The notes beneath the pieces are model-generated. The model searched no databases. It saw only the letters and a list, made by a program, of their open reading frames with translations, and was not told the DNA's origin. The translations under genes were made by a program, and so were the position numbers. A stretch of 64,000 nt of DNA from Lacipirellulaceae bacterium (GTDB lineage Bacteria > Planctomycetota > Planctomycetia > Pirellulales > Lacipirellulaceae), in NCBI GenBank assembly GCA_040218535.1, contig JAVJRG010000005.1:248001-312000 (forward strand), in the 5' to 3' direction. Each line of letters begins with the position of its first letter. The first letter of the stretch is position 1. Positions 57,527-64,000 of the stretch are shown here, piece by piece.

Positions 57527-58219
57527 CTAAACAGCCGCCATGCTCTCGGCGCGGCGGACTTCCAAAGTGTCGCCGCTGGTGACGGAAATCACTTCTACCG
57601 CGTCACCGGTCTTGAGGGGTTCAGCATCTGCCGTGACCGCCTTGAACTCGACGATCCGGTTTTGCATGGATAACTGTACCTTACCCATGCCGCCCTGAGC
57701 GGCAGGAATGGGCACATAAACGGTGGCCGATTGGCCCACAGCGTTAGAGATATCCTCATTGCCCGAGCTGTCGAGTTTGGTGATCGACTGCATCAGGTAG
57801 AAAGTCCCATACATGGCGGCAAATCCGCCCGCTAAGGCGATCAAGATCGAAGGCGCAGGGCCTATTTCCGCGGATCGGGCGGCAGCGCCGGTCATGCCGA
57901 AAAAAGCGATTGCAGCGACCATGGTTCGGAACGAAACGATCTTGAACACACCTGAACTATCAGGGTGTGAAACATCGGGGTCGTCCGCTTCGGACCAATG
58001 GGTTTGGTGATCGCCATCGACGTCCCCACCGTCAGCGTCTCCCAAGTCTCCGGATACGTCTCCGCCAGTGTCAAAGTCCGCGCCGACTTCTGCGTCGGCT
58101 GAGAAATCACCCGCACCGTCGACTTCATCCCCGGCGAGCCCCATCACAGTAAGGGCAAACTGGCACACCATGACGGTGCCACCCACGACGGCAGTGATCA
58201 GAAAAATCGTGTTCAACAT
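57527..58219 (-). CDS. NfeD-like membrane protein with OB-fold
   Basis: 230 aa. Membrane helices near 1-28 (IFLITAVVGGTVMVCQFALTVMG), then an acidic Gly/Asp-rich loop (residues 30-78, DAEVGADFDTGGDVSGDLGD), two more helices near 92-125 (IVSFRTMVAAIAFFGMTGAA; ILIALAGGFAAMYGTFYLM), and a C-terminal beta-barrel (AVGQSATVYVPIPAAQGGMGKVQLSM; GDAVEVISVTSGDTLEV) of the NfeD type. It probably works with the flotillin downstream in a membrane microdomain complex. Confidence 0.88.
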   Translation of the reverse strand: MLNTIFLITAVVGGTVMVCQFALTVMGLAGDEVDGAGDFSADAEVGADFDTGGDVSGDLGDADGGDVDGDHQTHWSEADDPDVSHPDSSGVFKIVSFRTMVAAIAFFGMTGAAARSAEIGPAPSILIALAGGFAAMYGTFYLMQSITKLDSSGNEDISNAVGQSATVYVPIPAAQGGMGKVQLSMQNRIVEFKAVTADAEPLKTGDAVEVISVTSGDTLEVRRAESMAAV

Positions 58220-58302
58220 GGCAGCAACCCTCCAACGTAAGAGAAACGAAGAGCCGCACTTTTATACCTTATTCGAGTGTCGGTTCGCGAGTAATTCGCC
58301 CG

Positions 58303-58323
58303 CGGGCAGTGGTTCACTTTGAA
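58303..58323. repeat. Left boundary inverted repeat of the candidate unit
   Basis: 21 nt, 20 of 21 complementary to 61334-61354. Preceded outside by GCCCGC, itself partner of GCGGGC in a small hairpin. Confidence 0.7.
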
Positions 58324-58341
58324 TCAGATTTTTTTGAACCC

Positions 58342-58842
58342 TTACTTTATTCCATCAACACTGATATTTGACGGGCGAGGATCAACGTAGAAAATGCCGT
58401 GAGATTCCAGTCGGTGCATTGCCCCCGCCACTTTGCCCCAATGAACGTCAAACCTTTCCCGCCACTCCGCATAGGCATTACTTCGCATTTGAGGATCACG
58501 CCAATACGGGGGCGGTGAGTCGATATACACTTTACCAAAGTCAAGAATGTAGGGCGGCTGAACGATTTCCATCTCAATAATCATTAGCTGGTCATCGAAG
58601 CCAATAAGCCTTGGTACAGCGAATACTCCAATCCGATCAACTTCTCCAGCGGCCAACCTCCTGTAGCTCGTGAGTTCGACATCGTAATTTTCTTTGCGGT
58701 GAACAGCCTTTATTGCAGAATCTTTACTCCTCCATACCGTGCCGTCGCTGCCATAGCCTAATTTTTTGTTTTTCGATACAATGCGACCGTGAGCATTTGC
58801 GTAATCTTGTACTCGCTCGAATAACTTAGAATCATTTAACAT
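58342..58842 (-). CDS. Minimal protein-kinase-like protein ending just after the catalytic loop
   Basis: 166 aa from ATG 58842. KLGYGSDGTVWRSKDSAIKAVHR gives a glycine loop (residues 29-36) and ATP lysine (K45); DVELTSYRRL has the helix-C Glu (E56). YVDPRPSNI (D154 to N159) replaces HRDLKPxN and keeps the catalytic Asp and Asn. The reading frame ends six residues later, before any DFG or C-lobe. Many short bacterial kinase-fold proteins look similar, so this may be a natural family rather than a truncation. Its start codon overlaps that of the divergent 77-aa gene. Confidence 0.8.
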   Translation of the reverse strand: MLNDSKLFERVQDYANAHGRIVSKNKKLGYGSDGTVWRSKDSAIKAVHRKENYDVELTSYRRLAAGEVDRIGVFAVPRLIGFDDQLMIIEMEIVQPPYILDFGKVYIDSPPPYWRDPQMRSNAYAEWRERFDVHWGKVAGAMHRLESHGIFYVDPRPSNISVDGIK

Positions 58843-59074
58843 GTTTACTACCAACAGTTATTCAGCCGAAGTAACACTGAAGCTCTTGGTGGGTGGCACT
58901 TCGATAGCATTATCTCACGTCGGCCCAAGCGAAATGGTAGTGCGTGAACTTGCTCAGCCTGTAGAACCGTGTGATGCGATGATCCAAGTAACCGTAGATG
59001 GTAAGCAATCATCAAAATCGGTTTTCCTTCCTCACGGAATAGATACTTCTGGCCAACGAGTGAAATACCTGTAA
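58841..59074 (+). CDS. Small conserved-looking protein of unknown function
   Basis: 77 aa. TLKLLVGGTSIALSHVGPSEMVVRELAQP followed by CDAMIQVTVDGKQSSKSVFLPHGID reads as a compact beta-rich domain. I do not recognise a named family. It is divergent from the mini-kinase; their ATGs share the CATG at 58840-58843, so mRNAs must be short-leadered or leaderless and may compete. Codon use looks real and there is no better frame. It could be the partner of the kinase. Confidence 0.65.
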   Translation: MFTTNSYSAEVTLKLLVGGTSIALSHVGPSEMVVRELAQPVEPCDAMIQVTVDGKQSSKSVFLPHGIDTSGQRVKYL

Positions 59075-59095
59075 TCAAATCGCTTTCGACGCACT

Positions 59096-59968
59096 TCACC
59101 TTGAAGGCGATGGCAAGTAATCCGAGAGCCGCTCGCCTAGCTTCTTTTCCTCAGCTTCGATCATATCCACCAAGTCCCGCACGGTGAGGGCTTTGTTGGC
59201 GATGCCAGAAGCTACGGCAGGGGTGGTTTTCAAAGTTTGGTGCTTACGAATGAAGTTGTAGTAGAAGTAGTGCAAGGCTACCGCGTGTTCGTGGTTCTCG
59301 ATTTTCTTGCTGAATCCGTTGGTCAATCGCGTGTATCGTCGCATCGACATCCGCATGGTGAGATTCTGGCGCTCCACGTAGCTTGTGCTAATGTGGTCTG
59401 GATCGGGAGAACCGGCCTCTACGTTCTTCTTGCAGCCGATGCAGACTCCAGGGCTGTAACGCTTGTGACCTTCTGCATCCTCGCCATAAATCTTGACTAA
59501 CTTGGCGTAGTCTACTGAACCCGCGAAAGCACCCTCTATCGCGTCGGTGTAGAGGTGAAGTCCGTCGCTAGTGACCTGAGCACGACCGGCAAGCCGCTTG
59601 GCTACGTCATTGCAGAACTGTCCAGCGTGTTCACTATCACGCAGTCCAACCAAGTAGCTAATGCAGAGCTTGGAATCCGCGTCGATGGCAGTCCAAGTCC
59701 ACACGCTGCCGAAGCCCTGAGCGCCGTTCTCCTTGGCCTTGTCCTTGCAGCCGCAGAAGCACCAGATTTCGTCAAGCTGGACTCGTTTCGATTGCAGCTC
59801 ACGAACCGCGATGTTGTGCCACTGGGCACAGAACGTACCAGCATCGGCTAGTAATCGCAGGATTGTGACCTTAGAGCAGCCAACCATGCGAGCGGTAGCG
59901 TTAATTGAATTACCCTCGACTAGTGCCGAGAGGATCATGGTTCGCTTTTCGGAGCTTAGCTTTCTCAT
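59096..59968 (-). CDS. IS1-family-type transposase
   Basis: 290 aa from ATG 59968 (MRKLSSEKRTMILSALVEGNS). HTH in INATARMVGCSKVTILRLLADAG; the DDE core has VQLDEIWCFCGCKD, FGSVWTWTAIDADSKLCISYLVG (Asp) and SDGLHLYTDAIEGAF (Asp), and YVERQNLTMRM (Glu) near residue 226. The Cys pair VCIGCKKN is also typical. Not a frameshifted two-ORF IS1; a single frame. Its promoter is the palindrome at 59993-60027. IS1 terminal repeats were not identified next to the gene. Confidence 0.9.
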   Translation of the reverse strand: MRKLSSEKRTMILSALVEGNSINATARMVGCSKVTILRLLADAGTFCAQWHNIAVRELQSKRVQLDEIWCFCGCKDKAKENGAQGFGSVWTWTAIDADSKLCISYLVGLRDSEHAGQFCNDVAKRLAGRAQVTSDGLHLYTDAIEGAFAGSVDYAKLVKIYGEDAEGHKRYSPGVCIGCKKNVEAGSPDPDHISTSYVERQNLTMRMSMRRYTRLTNGFSKKIENHEHAVALHYFYYNFIRKHQTLKTTPAVASGIANKALTVRDLVDMIEAEEKKLGERLSDYLPSPSR

Positions 59969-59992
59969 TCTTTCCCTGCCTTTATGCTTGAC

Positions 59993-60027
59993 TGCTACGC
60001 ATGTTATACCATAGGGTATGCGTAGCA
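59993..60027. promoter_or_regulatory. Palindromic divergent promoter/operator
   Basis: TGCTACGCAT (59993-60002) faces ATGCGTAGCA (60018-60027), with an inner ATACC/GGTAT dyad. On the minus strand TTGCCT (60032-60027) and TATAAC (60008-60003), 18-nt spacer, form a promoter for the transposase that overlaps the dyad; on the plus strand TTGACT precedes it. A dimeric repressor or self-binding protein could silence both genes. Confidence 0.6.
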
Positions 60028-60067
60028 GGCAAGCATGGCACACCATAATTACCAGGAGTTTTTGAAA

Positions 60068-61087
60068 ATGGCGAAATTCGCATCTAGCGAGGCTGGGAAA
60101 AAGGGCGGTCAGGCCCGCGCTAAGAAGCTCAGCAAATCACAGAGATCTGTTGCTGCTCGAAGGGCGGCGTTGGCTCGATGGAGCAAGGAAGGTAAAGAGT
60201 TGCCCCAGGCGACGCATGAGGGCGTACTGCATATAGGGGATGCTGAGATTAGCTGCTATGTCCTGGCAAATGGAGAGAGAGTGATGTCTACCAGAGGCAT
60301 CATGAAAGGGCTTGGTAGGGTGTGGAGAGGCCGAAAATACCCTGGGACCCAATTGCCAGTTTTTTTGGAGGCAAAGAACCTAAAACCCTTTATTTCAGAG
60401 GATTTGATCGCGGGACCTAACATGGTCAAATTCCTGACTCCGGGGAAGGACCCGTTCGTTGCCGAAGGTTACCATGCCGAGTTAATGCCTGCTATATGCG
60501 ACACTTACTTGAAAGCAAGAGAAGCCGGTGTCCTGACGCCATCTCAAGTCAAGGTTGCGGCTCAGGCAGAAATACTAATGCGTGGCTTTGCCCACGTTGG
60601 GATTATTGCTCTTGTAGATGAGGCGACAGGCTACCAGCGCGATCGCTCGCGTGATGAGTTGGCTAAAATACTCGAAGCGTTTGTCGCTAAAGAGATTCAG
60701 AAGTGGCTAAAGACGTTTGACCTGGAATTCTATGAGCTAATCTGTGAAATTCGGGACGAACCAATATCTAGGGCTAAGAAGCGTCCGCAGTATTTCGGCA
60801 AGCTAACCAACAACTTGATTTATCAGCGATTGGCACCAGGCGTCTTGGATGAACTTGAGCGATTGAATCCCACGAACGCAAAAGGCCAAAGAAAGCGAAA
60901 ACACTTTCAGCACTTGACGCCTGATATGGGACACCCAAAGCTAAAGGAGCATCTGGCAGGCGTAACTACCGCAATGAAGATGGCTAAGCTGCAAGGCTTG
61001 AAGTGGTCTGAGTTTCTCAAGCTACTCGATAAGACGCATCCCAAATGGCAATCAATGCCACTATTTGACAATTTAGAATCTAAGTAG
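60068..61087 (+). CDS. P63C-domain protein
   Basis: 339 aa from ATG 60068, preceded by AGGAG at a 10-nt distance; ATG 60035 would add 11 residues. The N-terminus is Lys/Arg/Ala-rich (AGKKGGQARAKKLSKSQRSVAARRAALARW), suited to nucleic-acid binding. Residues about 190-330 form the P63C domain: GYQRDRSRDELAKILEAFV, then YFGKLTNNLIYQRLAPGVLDEL and GHPKLKEHLAGVTTAMKMA. P63C proteins are common on phages and mobile elements; their function is unknown. Its 3' end overlaps the small ORF on the other strand by 8 bp. Confidence 0.87.
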   Translation: MAKFASSEAGKKGGQARAKKLSKSQRSVAARRAALARWSKEGKELPQATHEGVLHIGDAEISCYVLANGERVMSTRGIMKGLGRVWRGRKYPGTQLPVFLEAKNLKPFISEDLIAGPNMVKFLTPGKDPFVAEGYHAELMPAICDTYLKAREAGVLTPSQVKVAAQAEILMRGFAHVGIIALVDEATGYQRDRSRDELAKILEAFVAKEIQKWLKTFDLEFYELICEIRDEPISRAKKRPQYFGKLTNNLIYQRLAPGVLDELERLNPTNAKGQRKRKHFQHLTPDMGHPKLKEHLAGVTTAMKMAKLQGLKWSEFLKLLDKTHPKWQSMPLFDNLESK

Positions 61088-61286
61088 ATGCTCCAGCCTC
61101 ATGCCCGGCCTCAAACGCAGCCCTGAGCAGCGTCATGCCGCGTTCGTCCACATTTTGAACCCCAGACGACCATTGTTCCCATGCTTCCTCAAGGTCCGCA
61201 GGAAGCTCGCTGGATGCTGTACTTTGGGCCACAACGCGAGCGGCGTTCAGGTTGGGATCGGGAGTTAATTCATTGTCCTTAGCCAT
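61080..61286 (-). CDS. Small hypothetical protein
   Basis: 68 aa, MAKDNELTPDPNLNAARVV start, acidic and helical (LPADLEEAWEQWSSGVQNVDERGMTLLRAAFEAGHEAG). AGGAG lies immediately before the ATG, perhaps too close. Convergent with and overlapping the P63C gene by 8 bp. Its base use is like neighbours inside the boundary repeats. No function is recognised. Confidence 0.5.
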   Translation of the reverse strand: MAKDNELTPDPNLNAARVVAQSTASSELPADLEEAWEQWSSGVQNVDERGMTLLRAAFEAGHEAGAST

Positions 61287-61333
61287 GCTCCTATTGTAAC
61301 ATCCACCGCAAAGCTGGCGATGGGCGGCTAGAT

Positions 61334-61354
61334 TTCAAAGTGAACCACTACCCG
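61334..61354. repeat. Right boundary inverted repeat of the candidate unit
   Basis: Reverse complement, with one mismatch, of 58303-58323. Followed by a GCCCGCGGGGC-type hairpin. Confidence 0.7.
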
Positions 61355-61415
61355 CCCGCGGGGCGGGGATATTGCCGAGAAAACGGCGAGAAAATGCGGG
61401 CGCGATTATGGAATA

Positions 61416-61506
61416 GGGTGGCTGGGGACGAGAGTAGCGAGCCCCCAGTCGTTGGGTTTGCCTCGTTGATTTGCTGGGGACTCGCTACGCTCGTCCCCAG
61501 CCACCC
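61416..61506. repeat. Long inverted repeat with GGGGACGAG words
   Basis: GGGTGGCTGGGGACGAG (61416-61432) plus TAGCGAG and CCCCAG words face CTGGGG, CTCGCTA and CTCGTCCCCAGCCACCC (61474-61506) in perfect inverted order, giving a hairpin with small bulges. It lies 18 nt after the stop of the SHD1 gene. Confidence 0.9.
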
Positions 61507-61524
61507 TAAGAGTCCTCACCAGCC

Positions 61525-63924
61525 TCAACGTATTCCGGTCGCACTAATCTCCGAGCTACGCTGATTCATCTTGTCCGCAGGCAGAATCCGCCCTGGGATG
61601 CCCTGCCCGAAGTAACCAGCTGACGGCGCCATGACACGTTGGACCGCTTGGTTGGTGTTCTCGCCTTTCTGCATCCTTAGGTGATGCGGAGGCCCTTGAG
61701 TGCGGCGGCGTTGCCAAACGACTTGGCCATCGATTTGTAGTTCCAGTGTGTAAAGCCGTTCAGTCACAGAGACCTTATCCGGCTTGCTGCGACGCAAGCC
61801 CACATGAAAATCCTCGTAGAGCATTTCGCGACGTTCGCCAGGCTCGGTACGCGCGACCAATACAGCCGATGCGTTTTCGCCGATGACATAGCCCGCATCT
61901 TCGAGATCGCGGCGGAGTTTCTCCTCAACTTCCTGGCGGACACTGCGGGCACCGCTAGCCAAGTTGTCTATCAGTTCGAACTCCAAAGAGATCGCGTCTC
62001 CTGATTTGAGTACCACTTCGTCGTCGGAGATCGATTTCACGCCGACGTGTGGAAGGCGTAACGGCAAAAGGACTTGGTTGTTCCCCGAACCCAACAGATA
62101 CCAGTTGATACCTGCGGCATGAGCCGTCTTGCTGGCTGAGTGCTTATACTTCCAGACGGTCATTTGGCTGGGGACATGCACTAAGTTCCCTCCGCCCAAG
62201 AGTAAATGCTCGTTGTCCGTCCAGGCGATCGTGCTACCGCTATCGGGAACATAAAGCGTATCGAACACCTCGCCCGTTTCGAGGTTCATCAGGTCAACCT
62301 GATTCCCGTCGAGTCCTGCGAGCAGTTGCCCAGAGGGATCGAAAGCAAGCGCTTTGTGCCGTCGTCCCTGTGGGAGTGCCACCTGTTGCAGGGGCTCACC
62401 CGTGGCAGCATCAAGAATGTAGACGGCTTTTGAATCGGCAATAGCGAACTGATTCAGCCCAGGGCTCAGCGCACCGCTGCTCATGCCATTGAGCGTTAGC
62501 GTGTAGATCGCTCGGGCGGATTCGACTTCCCAGACGGTGATTGTTTGACGACCGACGGTTGCTAAGAGATTGTCGTTAATCCACGTCAGATCTTGGATGT
62601 CTTTGAAGAACTCCTCCTTGAAGGGACGCCAACTGATGGCGTGCGAGAGTCCGTTAGAGCCAAGGTTGTAAATGTCGACCGTTTTCTTGTCGTGGCTCTT
62701 CCCCTCGGTCACTGCCGCGATGCGAATCCCCGAGGGAGACATCGTCGCCAGCTTGAAACCCGCAGGCAGGTCGGTAATCTCCTGGACTTTGCCGGTCCCC
62801 AAATTGCAGATCTGAATACGCGCTTCCTTTGAGTGAACCCCGGAGCCTCCCATACGCGAGACGAGCGCGAACTCGCCGTTGGGCGACACGGTAAAGCTCT
62901 CAATGTCCTCAAAAAAGCCTTTCTTGCCGCCAAGTCGCATTGCCCGCAGACGGCGAGACGATCCAGAATCGAGACCTGGGTCCGGAATGAAAGAGCCGCT
63001 AGTCTGGGTGCCCAGGACGACTTGCTCGACGCTGGAAAAGTCCGCCTTGGAGAGTACTTGGCCACTAGCGCTGCGTGCGACGGCATTCGGGTCGGCGCGA
63101 ATCATCCGTAGCGAGCGACTGTTTCGCGAGACGCTGTCGATATCATCTTCGCCGTCGAACATCACCTTCAGCCAGTGACCATCCGCGCTGATGACGGTGC
63201 CTCGCTTCAATTCCCCAAAGCTCTCGACCTCGATGATATCGCCCTTCAAGTACTCTCCCGGTTCGCGCTTCACTGGCGCTGCCGCGAACTCCATGTCGAT
63301 CGAGCTATTGCCAAACGGGTTATCCGGATCGGAGTCCCCGAGGCTGACTCCTTGGGACAGGCGCTTCACTTCTTCCTGATCTCGCTCGCTCAGCTTGTCC
63401 AGCGGAAAGGAAATCACCTTGTTGTCCTCTCTTCGCAAACGGACCTTCCCGTCGACGAGTTCCATGAATGTGGCTCGGATCTTATGCTTGCCCGTGGAAT
63501 CGACCCAGGTACGCGGTTTGGGTTTGTCTTCCTTAGCAGCATTGCCGCTTCCGAAAGTGACACTCCGCTCAGTGGTCGTATTGCCGTTATTCGTTCGTGT
63601 GCTGTAGCTATAAGAAAAGCTGCGACTGTTACCGTTCTTACTGCCTGAGGTCGTGCCGCCTCCCGATTGGCCCTTCACGAGATCACGCACATAGCGTTGA
63701 TCGTCCTTGCTGAGCTTAGAGAGCGGTACCTTGACCGTCGTTCCATCAGACTTCCTTAGCTCCACCTTGCCGTTGGCATATTCCAGAAACTCCGCTTCCA
63801 CTTTTTGCTTCCCTGACTTATCACTCCACGTGCGAGCCTGAGTACCTGGCACGAAGAGTAGGCACAAGACGAGCGCGCCGGCAAGTCGAAGTGAAGTCAC
63901 AGGCAGTTGGTTGTGTCGCAGCAT
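61525..63924 (-). CDS. Large secreted SHD1-domain protein with WD40-like part
   Basis: 799 aa from ATG 63924, with AGGA 9 nt upstream. Signal peptide near LAGALVLCLLFVPGTQA. Two SHD1-type units: RTWSDKSGKQKVEAEFLEYANGKVELRK and RTWVDSTGKHKIRATFMELVDGKVRLRR, each with a PLSKLS or PLDKLS tail. A Ser/Asn linker follows, then from about residue 300 a series of WD40/quinoprotein-like strands (FTVSPNGEFALVSR; LATMSPSGIRIAAV; LAFDPSGQLLAGLDGNQ; IAWTDNEHLLLGGG). The final part (YEDFHVGLRRSKPDKVS) is unlike known domains. Function unknown; likely a cell-surface scaffold. Confidence 0.85.
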   Translation of the reverse strand: MLRHNQLPVTSLRLAGALVLCLLFVPGTQARTWSDKSGKQKVEAEFLEYANGKVELRKSDGTTVKVPLSKLSKDDQRYVRDLVKGQSGGGTTSGSKNGNSRSFSYSYSTRTNNGNTTTERSVTFGSGNAAKEDKPKPRTWVDSTGKHKIRATFMELVDGKVRLRREDNKVISFPLDKLSERDQEEVKRLSQGVSLGDSDPDNPFGNSSIDMEFAAAPVKREPGEYLKGDIIEVESFGELKRGTVISADGHWLKVMFDGEDDIDSVSRNSRSLRMIRADPNAVARSASGQVLSKADFSSVEQVVLGTQTSGSFIPDPGLDSGSSRRLRAMRLGGKKGFFEDIESFTVSPNGEFALVSRMGGSGVHSKEARIQICNLGTGKVQEITDLPAGFKLATMSPSGIRIAAVTEGKSHDKKTVDIYNLGSNGLSHAISWRPFKEEFFKDIQDLTWINDNLLATVGRQTITVWEVESARAIYTLTLNGMSSGALSPGLNQFAIADSKAVYILDAATGEPLQQVALPQGRRHKALAFDPSGQLLAGLDGNQVDLMNLETGEVFDTLYVPDSGSTIAWTDNEHLLLGGGNLVHVPSQMTVWKYKHSASKTAHAAGINWYLLGSGNNQVLLPLRLPHVGVKSISDDEVVLKSGDAISLEFELIDNLASGARSVRQEVEEKLRRDLEDAGYVIGENASAVLVARTEPGERREMLYEDFHVGLRRSKPDKVSVTERLYTLELQIDGQVVWQRRRTQGPPHHLRMQKGENTNQAVQRVMAPSAGYFGQGIPGRILPADKMNQRSSEISATGIR

Positions 63925-64000
63925 CGAATCAATCCTGTAGTTCAAGACAATTAATTCCTGGCGGTCTGCTTCTCACGCTCACGAATAATTGCAAACGATC

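Larger units (their letters stand above)
58303..61354. mobile_element. Candidate 3-kb acquired unit bounded by an inverted 21-bp repeat
   Basis: CGGGCAGTGGTTCACTTTGAA at 58303-58323 is repeated in reverse complement, with one mismatch, at 61334-61354. Between them lie a mini-kinase, a 77-aa gene, an IS1-type transposase, a P63C gene and a small ORF, all with lower GC and different codon use from the surrounding genes. No target-site duplication could be seen, so ends and mechanism are inference; the repeats could also be an ordinary intergenic element that happens to occur twice. Confidence 0.5.

Overview
The window looks like part of a chromosome from a planctomycete (Planctomycetota, probably order Pirellulales). 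Supporting signs are: a secreted matrixin-type protease with dockerin-like repeats and a PEP-CTERM tail; a giant secreted protein whose N-terminus carries an ERLxPRxLLA-type motif; a DUF1080 protein; an SHD1-domain protein; TadE/TadG-like pseudopilins; a very large share of signal-peptide and lipoprotein genes; weak or absent Shine-Dalgarno sequences; and about 55% GC. No rRNA, tRNA or CRISPR array was found.

Layout. 1-5.9 kb (minus): an operon-like run of a coiled-coil membrane protein, an FHA protein, a Ser/Thr kinase with a polytopic membrane half, and a membrane protein cut by the window edge. 6.2-8.1 kb (plus): a His-rich lipoprotein, an HMA metal-binding protein and an SRPBCC protein. 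8.2-12.6 kb (plus): GDP-L-fucose synthesis (fcl, gmd), an EEP nuclease, a DUF72 protein and YjbQ. 12.6-18 kb: a DUF4105 lipoprotein, hisG-hisE, miaA, a polyprenyl synthetase, moaC and a DUF2007-like protein. 18.1-24.3 kb: three Tad-type genes ending at a strong terminator, a prenyltransferase-repeat protein, a class V aminotransferase and a gamma-carbonic-anhydrase-like protein. 24.3-31.7 kb: a ParE-type toxin-antitoxin pair, an HTH/receiver protein, a 690-bp structured gap, the ELW-repeat secreted protein, DUF1080 and a matrixin. 31.8-39.7 kb (minus): smc, a FlgI-like/HEAT lipoprotein, a small membrane protein, yidD, rnpA and a DnaJ-type chaperone. 39.8-50.2 kb: a CehA/McbA-like protein, a lipase, ppk1, a Dabb protein, a YwqK-like protein, glgC and leuS. 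50.4-58.2 kb: hom, an apgM-family gene and lysC (threonine/lysine route), a DUF151 nuclease, then a flotillin and an NfeD-like partner. 58.3-61.35 kb: a visibly more AT-rich block flanked by an inverted 21-bp repeat, holding a minimal kinase-like gene, a divergent 77-aa gene, an IS1-type transposase, a P63C-domain gene and a small ORF. 61.5-63.9 kb: a large SHD1/WD40-like secreted protein.

Two things stand out. The first is the 3-kb block at 58.3-61.35 kb, which looks like a compact acquired unit with two divergent gene pairs, each sharing a very short control region. The second is a set of long, often multi-arm inverted repeats of at least six unrelated sequence families. Nearly all begin within about 30 nt after a stop codon, and some even supply the stop codon. 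They look like a recurring class of post-stop hairpin elements.
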